Positions 18,674 to 27,669 are shown, counted from the first letter of the stretch. The stretch: 64,000 nucleotides of DNA from CAYQJV01 sp964417925 (GCA_964417925.1 CAYQJV010000001.1:46728-110727); one strand, 5' to 3'. Translations and numbers: made by a program. Notes: a model not told the origin generated them from the letters alone.

Positions 18674-19631
18674 ACCAGGATAGGGTATCTTTTACACTTT
18701 CCATAATAGGTCTCGGAGAATAACCAAATTCTCTTTTCACTCTTTCTTTACTAAAGATTGAATTACTGAAGAGCAATGAAATAACATCTAAGCTAAATTT
18801 TTGTTCTGCCCCTGTTATTTCTCCATAAAGAGGGGCAACAAATAAAGAACCCATTTTTGCAATGCTTACAGGAATCTTGAACTTTAAAATCTTATTTCCT
18901 GTTACCTTTTCAACAAGTTCAATCAGGTGTTTCATCTTTAGTCTTTCTCCAGAAACTATATAATTACTTCTTCTCTTTCCTTTTTCTGCAGATGCAATAA
19001 TTATCTCCACCACATCTCTTACATCCACAAAATCATAGGCTCCGTCTACATAAAAACAATATTTTTTCTTTACAGTTTCTACAATAAATCTACCCATATG
19101 AGATGGCTTGAAATCAAAAGGACCTATCACACCTGTAGGGCTTACAATTACAGCATCCAATCCTCTTTTAACTCCCTCTAATACCTCCATGGCTCCCATT
19201 GCTTTTGACCTTCCGTACGTTGATACTGTATTTTCAGGATCAAAGGGAACTGTTTCATCAATTATTCCTTTGCTAACCTTTTTTAGAGCATCTACAGAGG
19301 CGGTATACACAAGTTTTTCTACCCCACATTTTAAACACGCTTCAACAACATTTCTCGTACCCACAACGTTTGTTTCAAACAATAGTCTTTTATTATCTCG
19401 CCCCAAACTAATTAACCCTGCAAGATGATAAACTACTTTTGCTCTGCGAAAACCCCTAAGAAGAGATGAAACATCTCTTACATCTCCTGTAATAACTTCT
19501 ACATCCAATTCCTTAATAGATGAGAGATCAGAAGTAGGACGTACAAAAACCCTGACCTTCTCCCCTTTTTCTAAAAGTCTCCTTACAAGATTATTCCCTA
19601 TATGCCCTGTTGCACCCGTAACAACAATCAC
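18651..19631 (-). CDS. NAD-dependent epimerase/dehydratase (dihydroflavonol reductase-like extended SDR)
   Basis: An extended short-chain dehydrogenase of 326 residues. VVTGATGHIGNNLVRRLL is the NAD(P)-binding GxxGxxG motif, YTASVDA is the active-site serine strand, and YGRSK is the catalytic YxxxK. It most resembles the HpnA/dihydroflavonol-4-reductase-like group, whose substrates vary. The start is GTG at 19631, 18 bases after the phoU stop. Last gene of the pdxJ operon; its 3' end overlaps the convergent SPOR gene. Confidence 0.83.
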   Translation of the reverse strand: MIVVTGATGHIGNNLVRRLLEKGEKVRVFVRPTSDLSSIKELDVEVITGDVRDVSSLLRGFRRAKVVYHLAGLISLGRDNKRLLFETNVVGTRNVVEACLKCGVEKLVYTASVDALKKVSKGIIDETVPFDPENTVSTYGRSKAMGAMEVLEGVKRGLDAVIVSPTGVIGPFDFKPSHMGRFIVETVKKKYCFYVDGAYDFVDVRDVVEIIIASAEKGKRRSNYIVSGERLKMKHLIELVEKVTGNKILKFKIPVSIAKMGSLFVAPLYGEITGAEQKFSLDVISLLFSNSIFSKERVKREFGYSPRPIMESVKDTLSWFMERGIL

Positions 19632-19649
19632 CGTTTAAATATTAAGCGG

Positions 19650-20303
19650 TTAACTATCCTCTGGTTTATATCCTATTTTATGAAAAGGATTCACAACGCT
19701 TGAAGCAACATTTTTTAAATGAGCACTTACCCTTTTTAAATACCTTGAAAGGAGAGCAGCTATTATTCCCTCTTTTGCAGAAATTTTTCTATCCTCTATT
19801 AATCTATCTATTATAAAATCGCATTCTTTTGCTATTTTTGCGTGTTCCTCCATCACACTCTTTGCTTTTTCTTTATCACCGTTTTTAAAACTTTCTATCA
19901 CTTGAGGAAACATCTCTCTCACCTTGTTTTCAACTTTCCTTATCTTTTTAAAATACCTACCTTCCAATGGCTCTGGATAATGAACTGCAAGCTCCACCAA
20001 ATTTTTTGAATAATCACCTATTCTTTCTATATCAACGATTATAGTAACAAGCACAAGAGAGGCAGGGACATCAACCGCAGGATTAATAACAAGATGTTCC
20101 AGTATTTTTTTCCTCACATCTATTTGATACTCGTTCAACTTCCTATCAATTGCATACAGGTCTTCTATCTCTCCTACCTCTATCATCATCTTCAATGCAC
20201 TATTAAACATATCTTTGGCTATTTCAAGCATTTCAAAAGTTTTTTCAAAAGCTATCTTTAAAAGTCCAGACCTCTTCCATGCTTTTAAAACTTCTTCAAA
20301 CAT
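19650..20303 (-). CDS. PhoU-family protein
   Basis: A 217-residue all-helical protein with two PhoU-like three-helix repeats (ILVTIIVDIERIGDYSKNLVEL is the conserved metal-binding helix region). It follows the Na/Pi symporter gene by 4 bases with AGGAGG before its ATG. In such pairs PhoU-like proteins regulate the NptA-type transporter, so a role in controlling phosphate uptake is likely, rather than the Pst-PhoR role. Confidence 0.85.
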   Translation of the reverse strand: MFEEVLKAWKRSGLLKIAFEKTFEMLEIAKDMFNSALKMMIEVGEIEDLYAIDRKLNEYQIDVRKKILEHLVINPAVDVPASLVLVTIIVDIERIGDYSKNLVELAVHYPEPLEGRYFKKIRKVENKVREMFPQVIESFKNGDKEKAKSVMEEHAKIAKECDFIIDRLIEDRKISAKEGIIAALLSRYLKRVSAHLKNVASSVVNPFHKIGYKPEDS

Positions 20304-20307
20304 ATTA

Positions 20308-21381
20308 TCACCTCCTAAATATCAACATAAATATTAAAGGTAAAATAATAAAAATTAATAAAGGATACAAAATTGCTACATACCTCTTTTTTGACATTGT
20401 TCTACCTATAACTTTTGCCAAAAAAATGGGGAATCTTCTTCCTGGATACCATATTACTATTCCAAAAATATTGAACATTAAATGAGAAAAGGCTGCCTGT
20501 ACTGCATGAGGATTTTGAGTAACAAGTGAAGCGAGAATAGCCGTAACTGTGGTTCCAATGTTTGCTCCTAAGGTATAAGGGTATATCTTCTCCACACTTA
20601 AAAGCCCTGCAGCAGCTAAAGGGACAGCGAGGGATGTAGTAACAGAACTGGATTGAATAATTGAGGTAAAAATAACGCCCAAAAGAAGTGCTTTTAAGGG
20701 ATTCCCAAAAAGATATCTATCCAACATCACTTCAAACCGTGCACTTACGAGTTTTTTAGTACTATCAACAATCACCTTTAATCCCACATAAAGAGATATA
20801 ACAGCCAGTGGAATGGTAATCCACACCTTACCAGCGCATACTACTATAATGAATTTTACTATAGGTTTGAATATTAGTTTTAAGGGACTTACAATATGCA
20901 AGCCTCCTACCGAAGAAAAAACCTTTGTTAAAAAACCAGATGTTTTCTGTATAGGATGGAATATAATCTCCAGAGGAAAAAGAACAAGCACTGAAAGTAG
21001 ATTAAAAAAGTCATGAACAATTGCAGCAGGCATTGCATTCTCAAATTCACTTTTTCGTGTAATATGAAACAAGGCTACCAACGTATTTGTCACTGTGGTA
21101 CCTATGTTTGCTCCCATTATAACAGGAATTGCATGAGAGAGAGGAATACTTCCAGAAGCAACAAGACCAACTGTAAGTGAAGTAGTTAAAGAAGAGCTCT
21201 GCACTATAGTTGTAGTGATTATTCCTATAAAAAGCCCTACAAAAGAATTGGTAGTAATTGCAATCAACCTTTCTGCAAATCCTTTTCCCATAAGTTTCAT
21301 TGAACCACTCAAAAGTTCTATACTTGTAAAAAAGAGGAACAAACCAACCAAAGGTAAAACAAGTTTAAGTATTTTTCTCAT
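20308..21381 (-). CDS. Na+/phosphate symporter, NptA family
   Basis: Membrane protein of 357 residues with the duplicated Na/Pi-cotransporter II signature: TTTIVQSSSLTTSLTVGL and later FTSIIQSSSVTTSLAVPL, each followed by GANIGTTVT. About eight membrane spans are visible. It lacks the C-terminal PhoU domain present in many homologues; that function is supplied by the next gene. Located between thpR and phoU in the pdxJ operon. Confidence 0.9.
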   Translation of the reverse strand: MRKILKLVLPLVGLFLFFTSIELLSGSMKLMGKGFAERLIAITTNSFVGLFIGIITTTIVQSSSLTTSLTVGLVASGSIPLSHAIPVIMGANIGTTVTNTLVALFHITRKSEFENAMPAAIVHDFFNLLSVLVLFPLEIIFHPIQKTSGFLTKVFSSVGGLHIVSPLKLIFKPIVKFIIVVCAGKVWITIPLAVISLYVGLKVIVDSTKKLVSARFEVMLDRYLFGNPLKALLLGVIFTSIIQSSSVTTSLAVPLAAAGLLSVEKIYPYTLGANIGTTVTAILASLVTQNPHAVQAAFSHLMFNIFGIVIWYPGRRFPIFLAKVIGRTMSKKRYVAILYPLLIFIILPLIFMLIFRR

Positions 21382-21393
21382 CCCATTACCCCT

Positions 21394-21939
21394 TTATTTA
21401 AGATAAAACTCTGCAAGAGAAAAATATTTGGGCCCCTGTGAAGAAAGTTCACTTCTATACAGAATAAATTTATCTACCAGAAAAATCCTGCTTCTGTAAG
21501 GTATTTTAAGAGAAACACCAGTAGGTATTCTTAACCTTCCTATTGTGAGATGAGGGGTAAATCTATGATGTTCGTTTTTAAATCCAAGGGGGGTTGTAGC
21601 TTTTTCTATCATTTTATTCAAACTTTTAAAATCATCTTCGCCTTCTTTAATTCCTATCCATATTACCCTTGCCCTTGAAAGGGATGGAAAAGCTCCTATT
21701 CCTTCAAGACCTGCTTTAAATTTTGATACTTTTTTCACTATCCCCTCCATTATGTTTTTAACTTCCTTTACTTTCTTATCGTCAATGTTTCCAAGAAACT
21801 TTAAAGTAATGTGAAGATTCTTCTCTTCAACCCATTTCACATTTTTAATCTCTTTTTTCAAAGGTTCTATAACAATTTTTGTAACCTCTCTTCTAATATC
21901 AGAAGGAATAGGAATCCCTAAAAAGGCTCTTATCTCCAT
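21394..21939 (-). CDS. thpR: RNA 2',3'-cyclic phosphodiesterase (LigT/ThpR)
   Basis: A 181-residue 2H phosphoesterase with both histidine motifs, HITLKF (near residue 44) and HLTIGR (near residue 130). Members hydrolyse 2',3'-cyclic phosphate RNA ends and show RNA ligase activity in vitro. It lies 8 bases after cinA and 12 before nptA in the same operon. Confidence 0.9.
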   Translation of the reverse strand: MEIRAFLGIPIPSDIRREVTKIVIEPLKKEIKNVKWVEEKNLHITLKFLGNIDDKKVKEVKNIMEGIVKKVSKFKAGLEGIGAFPSLSRARVIWIGIKEGEDDFKSLNKMIEKATTPLGFKNEHHRFTPHLTIGRLRIPTGVSLKIPYRSRIFLVDKFILYRSELSSQGPKYFSLAEFYLK

Positions 21940-21947
21940 TTACTAAA

Positions 21948-23180
21948 TTAAATTAACTGCAAAATAAATCTTCTTAGCAAGTCAAGCGTTGCAACAGCAG
22001 CTTGCTCTTTAATCATTCTTCTTGTTCCTTTAAATATCTTTTTTTCCACCACCGTATCCTCTTTGTCTGCAACTCCCATATATACAAGTCCAACCGGCTT
22101 TTCCTTAGTACCTCCTGAAGGACCAGCAATACCTGTTATAGATATGCCAACGTCTGTACTATATCTCTCTCTCACTCCTACAGCAAGTTCTTTTGCCACC
22201 TCTTCACTTACTGCTCCGTACTTTTTTATCGTTTCTTCCTTTACCCCACATAATCTAATCTTAAGTTCATTGCTGTATGCAACTATACCTCCTTTAAAAT
22301 ATTCAGAACTTCCTGGAACATTGGTAATTCTATCCTGTACAAGTCCCCCGGTACATGATTCTGCTACAGAAAGACTCATTCCTTTTTTCTTTAAAATCTC
22401 TCCTATTACCTCTTCTATTTCCTTCTCATCTGTAGCATATACGTTTGGAGCAAGATAAGATTCCACTTCCTTTACGACCTTTTTTAATCCTCTTTTACCC
22501 TCAAGATGCAACCTTATATCCACTCCTGTAATTGTTGGATGGAAAGAAAAACTCACATTTCTTGCCTTTTTCATTACCTTAGAAAGTCTATCTTGAATTT
22601 CTGTTTCTAAAAGATTTGTAGTCCTAATAACAGCTCTCTGAATTGGAGGAAGAGAATACTTCCCTTCAATATAGGGGATTACACTATCTTCAAACATTCT
22701 TTTTAACTCCTCTGGAACTGCAGGAAGCATTATTATAGATTTTTTATTCACAGAAATAATTATACCAGGCGCCATTCCCACAGGATTTTCTATAATGGTA
22801 GCTCCTTTAGGGACAAGAGCCTGCTTGGTAGCCAACCCTGGCATTGCAACGCCTTGGTCTTCAAATCTCTTTTTTAACTTAAGAAGTATTGAATCATCTA
22901 TCACAAGCCTTTTTTTTAAAATATCCGCTACTGCTTCTTTTGTGTGGTCATCTAAGGTTGGTCCAAGACCACCTGTGGAGATTATAATGTCATTTTTTTC
23001 CATTGCTCTTCTAAAAGCCTCTTGTATCTCGTCTCTTACATCACCCACAGTTGTAATTCTTGTTACCTCTATCCCTATATCTTGAAATCTCTTTGCAATA
23101 AAATTTGAATTGGTATCCACCACCTCCCCTGTAACAATTTCATCACCTACTACTATAATCTCTGCCTTTATGTGTGCCAT
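21948..23180 (-). CDS. cinA: CinA-family protein (NMN deamidase/ADP-ribose pyrophosphatase type)
   Basis: A full-length CinA of 410 residues. The N-terminal MoCF_biosynth-like domain has VGDEIVTGEVVDTN and STGGLGPTLDD; the C-terminal CinA domain has SVAESCTGGL and GITGIAGPSGGTKEKPVGLV, the deamidase site. Known roles are NAD salvage and metabolite repair. The start at 23180 overlaps pgpA by 13 bases and has a GGAGG site. The 'competence' name does not imply competence here. Confidence 0.93.
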   Translation of the reverse strand: MAHIKAEIIVVGDEIVTGEVVDTNSNFIAKRFQDIGIEVTRITTVGDVRDEIQEAFRRAMEKNDIIISTGGLGPTLDDHTKEAVADILKKRLVIDDSILLKLKKRFEDQGVAMPGLATKQALVPKGATIIENPVGMAPGIIISVNKKSIIMLPAVPEELKRMFEDSVIPYIEGKYSLPPIQRAVIRTTNLLETEIQDRLSKVMKKARNVSFSFHPTITGVDIRLHLEGKRGLKKVVKEVESYLAPNVYATDEKEIEEVIGEILKKKGMSLSVAESCTGGLVQDRITNVPGSSEYFKGGIVAYSNELKIRLCGVKEETIKKYGAVSEEVAKELAVGVRERYSTDVGISITGIAGPSGGTKEKPVGLVYMGVADKEDTVVEKKIFKGTRRMIKEQAAVATLDLLRRFILQLI

Positions 23181-23650
23181 TTTACCACCTCCATTAACAA
23201 TCTGGTAACTATGTTCGCCATACCCCCTGCTACAATATCATCTACCACTACCCCACTCTTTTTAAAACTTTCTGCATAGTTAACAGGGGGTAGTTTAAAA
23301 ATATCAAAAACTCTAAAAAAAATAAAACCCGAAATAACAGAAAATAAAGATAGAGGTAAAAAAAGGTAACTCACAAGCATTCCTACAAACTCATCAAGAT
23401 TTATTCTCCCATCGTCCTTTCCCAGGACTTTTTCTGCCTTTGTAGTCAATGGAAAGGAGATGCCCGTGATTAAAAGGGTAAAAATAAAAAAGTAAAAAGG
23501 ATATTTACCTATCAAAGCATAAAAAGGAATAGCAATAACTGCCCCTATGGTTCCAGGAGCAAAAGGACTATATCCTGAGAAAAAACATGTGGATAAAAAA
23601 ACTGATAAATCTATCTTCTTTTTTTCTTCTTTGGAAAGACTCTTTCCCAT
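23168..23650 (-). CDS. pgpA: Phosphatidylglycerophosphatase A
   Basis: A 160-residue membrane enzyme that dephosphorylates PGP to phosphatidylglycerol. GYSPFAPGTIGAV matches the family motif (xxPxAPGTxG), and DEFVGMLVS and FDIFKLPPV are the remaining conserved stretches. The start overlaps the secF end by 40 bases; no later canonical start precedes the conserved region. Confidence 0.88.
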   Translation of the reverse strand: MGKSLSKEEKKKIDLSVFLSTCFFSGYSPFAPGTIGAVIAIPFYALIGKYPFYFFIFTLLITGISFPLTTKAEKVLGKDDGRINLDEFVGMLVSYLFLPLSLFSVISGFIFFRVFDIFKLPPVNYAESFKKSGVVVDDIVAGGMANIVTRLLMEVVKWHT

Positions 23651-24528
23651 TCTACAACTAAGTTAGAAAGAATAAATATGGAAGAGTAGGTTCCGATAAG
23701 TATACCTACAACAAAAGTAAAACCAAAGTCTTTAATTGTGGGAGCCCCAAAGATCCAAATTGATACTGCTACAAAAAGTGTTGTTAAACTTGTGATAACA
23801 GTTCTTGCCAAAGTTGCATTTATTCCAGCATTTACAACCTCTTCAATTGGCCTTCCTTTTAAAAGTTTCATCATTTCTTGAACCCTTACGGATACAACAA
23901 TAGAATCATTAACCGAATATCCTATTATGGTCAAAAGCGCAGCAACTATTGCTATGGTTATTTCCTTACCAAGTAAAGTAAGGATACCAAGGGTAATAAA
24001 TGCATCATGAAAAAGTGCCAAAACTGCTCCTACTCCAAATCTAAAGTCAAGTCTAAGCCCCACATAAATAAGTATTCCCAACATTCCTAAAAGGAGTGCA
24101 TAGATCGCTTTTAACTGTAATTCCTTACCTATTCTCGGACCCACCGTTTCTTCCCTTCTTAAATCAACATCCAGGTTCTTTATCCGTTTTTTAAGTTTTG
24201 CTATTAGAATATCAGAAAAACTTCTCCCCTGTTCAAGTTTTTCCTTTGGGGGAACCTTTATGATGTATTCATAACCTCCTCCTATCCTCTGTATTTCTGC
24301 CCGAGGCTCCCCAAGTTCAGAAAGCACAGCTCGTATTTCTTCTGTTTTTACTTCTTTTGAAAACTTCAGTTCAATCAAAGTACCACCTGTAAAGTCAATT
24401 CCATATACAGGTCCACCTCTTACGATAAGAGCAATCACCGAAAGCAAAAATAAACATCCTGATATAATATATCCTATCTTCCTTTTCCCAACAAAATCTA
24501 TCTTTGTCTCTTTAAAAAAAGATATCAT
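23611..24528 (-). CDS. secF: Protein translocase subunit SecF
   Basis: Sec accessory membrane protein, 305 residues. The first periplasmic part begins with GIDFTGGTLIELKF, the Sec_GG motif; six membrane spans follow, and YSVNDSIVVSVRVQE is the conserved SecF loop. It follows secD by 10 bases. SecDF uses the proton or sodium gradient to drive late export steps. Confidence 0.95.
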   Translation of the reverse strand: MISFFKETKIDFVGKRKIGYIISGCLFLLSVIALIVRGGPVYGIDFTGGTLIELKFSKEVKTEEIRAVLSELGEPRAEIQRIGGGYEYIIKVPPKEKLEQGRSFSDILIAKLKKRIKNLDVDLRREETVGPRIGKELQLKAIYALLLGMLGILIYVGLRLDFRFGVGAVLALFHDAFITLGILTLLGKEITIAIVAALLTIIGYSVNDSIVVSVRVQEMMKLLKGRPIEEVVNAGINATLARTVITSLTTLFVAVSIWIFGAPTIKDFGFTFVVGILIGTYSSIFILSNLVVEWERVFPKKKKRR

Positions 24529-24538
24529 TCTCTCCTCC

Positions 24539-26056
24539 TTATATCCACAGTTTTGTCACAGGTTTTCTTAACCACCATTCAAAAACTCCTCTGGTAAAGT
24601 AAACTGCTGTAAGAAGATTTATAATTAATCCAACCATAAGCGTAAGAGCAAATCCACGTATAGGGCCTGTTCCAAGCCAGTATAGAATTATCGCTGTAAT
24701 TATTGTTGTAATATTGGCATCTACAATGGTTCTTATAACTTTAGAATATCCTGCATCTACTGCAGACCTCGGCGTTTTTCCGGTTCTGAGTTCCTCTCTT
24801 ATTCTCTCAAATATCAAAACATTTGCATCAACAGCCATTCCTATGGTAAGGGCAATACCTGCTATACCAGGTAAGGTAAGAGTAGCTCTAAAACCCGATA
24901 AAACAGCCAAAAGAAAGAATATGTTAAGCAACAGTGCAAAAACTGCTATAAAACCAGACAAACTATAATAAATCACCATAAACACCACCACTGCAATAGC
25001 TCCAATTAATGCAGCAAGAATTCCAAGTCTAATGGAGTCAAGTCCAAGGGTGGGTCCGACACTTCTTTCCTCTGCAATTTTTACAGGAGCAGGAAGTGCA
25101 CCTGAACGTAGAACAATTGCTATCTCCTTTGCCTTGTCCGCATCTATTCCTCCTCCTGAAATTCTCGCTCTACCATAAGGTATTCTTTCTTCTATTGTAG
25201 GCGCACTTCTCACCACACCATCCAGAATTATAGCAAGTCTTCTACCTATATTTTCTCCTGTTACTCTATCAAAAATCCTTGCCCCTCTACTATTTAATCG
25301 GAGTTGAATTTCCCAACTTCCCTGAAGATTTGGATCAGTACCTTGATAAGGAGAATGCCTGGCATCTGCAACATAGGCTCCTGTTAACTGAACTTTTTTC
25401 TCTACAAGGTACACCCTTCTTATACTCCTACCCTGATATTCCTCTTCAGGACCAAACATAAACTCAACATCAGAAGGAATTAGATGAGATGCCTCCTTTA
25501 TCATCTTCTTCACCTCTGGTAAGTTCTCCTCATCCACCGCAACATCAGTTCCAACTGTTATAAGATACTTAAAAAAGGGATTCTCCTTTGAAAGTGTATC
25601 CTTTTTAAAATAGTTGTTGATATCTGTATAAATGGCTTGAGCCCTCTCTGGATCTACAAGAAATCTGAATTCAAGCTGCGCAGTCTGTCCTATAAGACTT
25701 TTAGCCCTTTCCCTCTGCACTCCTGGTAACTGAACAAGTATTCTATCTTTACCGATTTTCTGAATAACAGGTTCATAAACACCGAACTGGTCTATTCTGT
25801 TTCTTATCACTTCAAGTGCCCTATCCGTAGCATCCTTTGCCTCTTCAGGGCTCAATTTACTCTTATCCACTTCAAGCACAAGGTGCATTCCTCCTACAAG
25901 ATCAAGCCCTAAATGTAATGACCTTTTCTGCAACTTTATTTTCTCCTCTTCAGATAAATCCTTAGAGGTATAGAGTACAATGGTAGGATATAAAAAATAT
26001 ATGCCTACTATAACAAGGGCTATAAAGATGATGAACTTCCATTTAAGGGTTTTCAT
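24539..26056 (-). CDS. secD: Protein translocase subunit SecD
   Basis: Sec accessory protein, 505 residues. LGLDLVGGMHLVLEV is the Sec_GG motif, VQLPGVQ and ALPAPVKIAEERSVGPTLG mark the P1 domain and TM entry, and GMAVDANVLIFERIREE is the conserved charged helix. It is directly followed by secF and directly preceded by pdxJ (stop and start abut). Confidence 0.95.
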   Translation of the reverse strand: MKTLKWKFIIFIALVIVGIYFLYPTIVLYTSKDLSEEEKIKLQKRSLHLGLDLVGGMHLVLEVDKSKLSPEEAKDATDRALEVIRNRIDQFGVYEPVIQKIGKDRILVQLPGVQRERAKSLIGQTAQLEFRFLVDPERAQAIYTDINNYFKKDTLSKENPFFKYLITVGTDVAVDEENLPEVKKMIKEASHLIPSDVEFMFGPEEEYQGRSIRRVYLVEKKVQLTGAYVADARHSPYQGTDPNLQGSWEIQLRLNSRGARIFDRVTGENIGRRLAIILDGVVRSAPTIEERIPYGRARISGGGIDADKAKEIAIVLRSGALPAPVKIAEERSVGPTLGLDSIRLGILAALIGAIAVVVFMVIYYSLSGFIAVFALLLNIFFLLAVLSGFRATLTLPGIAGIALTIGMAVDANVLIFERIREELRTGKTPRSAVDAGYSKVIRTIVDANITTIITAIILYWLGTGPIRGFALTLMVGLIINLLTAVYFTRGVFEWWLRKPVTKLWI

Positions 26057-26782
26057 CTATTCCTCCTTTGAATATTCCTTTATGATCTCTACCATTTCCC
26101 TTACCGCTCTTTCAAATCCTACAAAAACTGCTCTTGCAACAATTGCAAAGCCAATACTAAATCCTTCTATTTCAGGAATTTTTAAAAGAGGTATTATATT
26201 TTCATAGTTTATACCATGCCCTGCATGCACTGAAAGACCGAGTTTTTTCCCATATTTTGCTGCATCCTTTAAGATTTTAAGATGTTTCTCTCTATTCTCT
26301 ACCTCTTTTGAATACAAATCTGTATTCAACTCTATTCTATCTGCTCCTACTTTTTTCGCTATTCTTATAACCTCTTTGTAAGGCTCTATAAAAATGGAAA
26401 CTCTTATTCCTGCTTCTTTAAGTCTCTTTATCACAGGTATTATATCTTTCTCCACTTTCTTAAGATTCAACCCTCCCTCTGTAGTTACCTCCTCAGGCCT
26501 TTCAGGAACAAGAGTAACCTGATGAGGTTTTATTCTCAACGCAATATCCACCATCTCCTCTGTTGCAGCCATCTCAAGATTAATCTCCCCCTTAACAACC
26601 CTTTTTAAATTCTCTACATCCTCCTCCTTAATGTGTCTTCTATCCTGTCTGAGATGACAGGTAATTCCACATGCACCTGCAAGTTCTGCTAACACTGCTG
26701 CATGAATAGGCGACGGAAAATTTTCTTTTCTTGCCTCTCTTAAAGTGGCAACATGATCCACATTCACAGAAAGCTCTTTCAT
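26057..26782 (-). CDS. pdxJ: Pyridoxine 5'-phosphate synthase
   Basis: Final ring-closing enzyme of DXP-dependent PLP synthesis, about 241 residues. It starts MKELSVNVDHVATLREARK, the family N-terminus. HLRQDRRHI, EMAATEEM and SVHAGHGINYEN are conserved active-site stretches. The ATG at 26782 is used rather than 26803, because the promoter -10 box (26792-26797) overlies the upstream start. First gene of the pdxJ-secDF-pgpA-cinA-thpR-nptA-phoU-SDR operon. Confidence 0.94.
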   Translation of the reverse strand: MKELSVNVDHVATLREARKENFPSPIHAAVLAELAGACGITCHLRQDRRHIKEEDVENLKRVVKGEINLEMAATEEMVDIALRIKPHQVTLVPERPEEVTTEGGLNLKKVEKDIIPVIKRLKEAGIRVSIFIEPYKEVIRIAKKVGADRIELNTDLYSKEVENREKHLKILKDAAKYGKKLGLSVHAGHGINYENIIPLLKIPEIEGFSIGFAIVARAVFVGFERAVREMVEIIKEYSKEE

Positions 26783-26791
26783 GGATTGTTT

Positions 26792-26819
26792 ATTATACCC
26801 CAAAAAATATATTAGTCAA
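26792..26819 (-). promoter_or_regulatory. Vegetative promoter of the pdxJ operon
   Basis: Minus strand: TTGACT (26819-26814), 16-bp spacer, perfect TATAAT (26797-26792), 9 bases to the ATG. Leaderless geometry. Confidence 0.8.
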
Positions 26820-26877
26820 ATATCCATTAACACCACTCCATGCCTTAACCATTCCACTCTCTCAAACCCTCAAAAAG

Positions 26878-27040
26878 TGTAACATTTATGTTACATTTAA
26901 ATACAGTCTAAGCCTCATAATTACAGATACATACAAAAACCCTTCAAAAGTGTAACATTTGTGTTACATTCAAAGGCAATTTAAGTAATGTAGTTACAAA
27001 GCATACAAATACATTTAAAAACTGTAACATTTATGTTACA
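26878..27040. promoter_or_regulatory. Three-site enhancer array (18-bp palindromes)
   Basis: Palindrome TGTAACATTTATGTTACA at 26878-26895, TGTAACATTTGTGTTACA (one mismatch) at 26951-26968, and a perfect copy at 27023-27040. Start-to-start spacing is 73 and 72 bp, about seven helical turns, so all sites face the same side of the DNA. The bases between sites 1-2 and 2-3 are also related (for example the element ending ACATACAAA or GCATACAAA), so the array arose from a ~73-bp tandem repeat. The centres lie near -105, -177 and -250 from the predicted sigma-54 start at ~27137, classic for an enhancer-binding protein. The same sites occur at 38.6 kb. The 412-bp gap holds this array and the promoter. 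Confidence 0.85.
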
Positions 27041-27109
27041 TTTTTGTTATATTCTGAAAAGCTTTCAATTTTTAAGTATAGGTATTTCATAACTTAATTT
27101 TTAGAATCT

Positions 27110-27126
27110 TTGGCATGTTTTTCGCT
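27110..27126 (+). promoter_or_regulatory. Sigma-54 (-24/-12) promoter 1
   Basis: TTGGCATGTTTTTCGCT, with GG at 27112-27113 and GC at 27124-27125, separated by exactly 10 bases as sigma-54 requires. It matches the consensus TTGGCACGNNNNTTGCW at all key positions except C-to-T and T-to-C changes. The same 17 bases with conserved flanks recur at 38758. It lies downstream of the three-palindrome array and upstream of the 27217 secreted-protein gene. Confidence 0.82.
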
Positions 27127-27175
27127 ATATAATATTGGGTGTAGAGAAAGGGGGTGAGATGATAAGAAAAAAACC

Positions 27176-27203
27176 TTGACAAAAGAATAAAAAAATATAA
27201 AAT
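27176..27203 (+). promoter_or_regulatory. Second, vegetative promoter for the 27217 gene
   Basis: TTGACA (27176-27181), 16-bp spacer, TAAAAT (27198-27203), 13 bases to the ATG. It sits inside the leader of the sigma-54 transcript, so the gene may have dual control. The homologous promoter recurs before the second copy at 30273. Confidence 0.6.
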
Positions 27204-27216
27204 TAGGAAGTGTAAA

Positions 27217-27627
27217 ATGAGAGGAGTAATAAAAATATTGGTTTTAGGTATGGTGGTGATGGTTATAGCCCAGCCTTCCTATGATGAGAGGTGGGAAGGA
27301 GAGGCAGAAGGCACAGTAGTGGTGGATGGAGATACAATTGAGCCATGGGCTCACTGGACTGCCTGGGTTGAATATGATTATGTGCCTGGTAAGGATACTA
27401 TTTGGGGAGTATGGCAGGATACGGAGACAGATGCATATGGAAATATATATGGTCATAGAAATGAGTCTGATGGTTCCGTTTCTGGAACATGGGATTGTGC
27501 TAATTATAATGTCTCTGGAGGATGGTCCGGAACCGCCACTGGTGGCGTAGGTAGTAAAGGCTCAGGAAAGTGGTGGATAAATGGGGAAGATAGTACAGGA
27601 TGGTGGGAAGGTGAAAGAAAGGAGTAA
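27217..27627 (+). CDS. Small secreted Trp/Gly-rich protein, copy 1
   Basis: 136 residues, not a family I recognise. A clear signal peptide (MRGVIKILVLGMVVMVIA, likely cut before QPSYDE) precedes an acidic, Trp- and Gly-rich mature part of ~118 residues with alternating patterns such as GTWDC, GGWSG, GKWW and GWWEG, suggesting a beta-sandwich or barrel. It has a weak site AGGAAG upstream and is preceded by both a sigma-54 and a vegetative promoter. It is followed by a terminator-like hairpin and the large secreted protein. A near-identical N-terminal half occurs in copy 2 (30308); the C-terminal halves differ. Confidence 0.85.
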   Translation: MRGVIKILVLGMVVMVIAQPSYDERWEGEAEGTVVVDGDTIEPWAHWTAWVEYDYVPGKDTIWGVWQDTETDAYGNIYGHRNESDGSVSGTWDCANYNVSGGWSGTATGGVGSKGSGKWWINGEDSTGWWEGERKE

Positions 27628-27632
27628 AAATA

Positions 27633-27669
27633 AAGAGGGGGAGAGTTAAAAGGCTCTCTCCCTCTTTTT
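27633..27669 (+). terminator. Terminator-like hairpin between the two genes of copy 1
   Basis: Left arm AAGAGGGGGAGAG (27633-27645), loop of 8, right arm CTCTCTCCCTCTT (27654-27666) with one G-U pair, then T's. It lies between the small secreted protein and the large one, 12 bases before the AGGAGG of the latter. It may terminate partially and favour the small protein. Confidence 0.75.

Noticed and set aside
26878..27040. Regularly spaced repeats, possible CRISPR array
   Set aside because: Repeats are 18-bp palindromes, only three copies, and the 54-bp 'spacers' are homologous to each other and to the 38.6-kb locus. No cas genes. The position upstream of a -24/-12 promoter fits operators.
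27159..27191. Ten-residue open frame (MIRKKTLTKE) in the sigma-54 leader, possible leader peptide
   Set aside because: It has a G-rich stretch upstream but overlaps the vegetative -35 box, and no alternative hairpins or codon runs suggest attenuation. Too little support.
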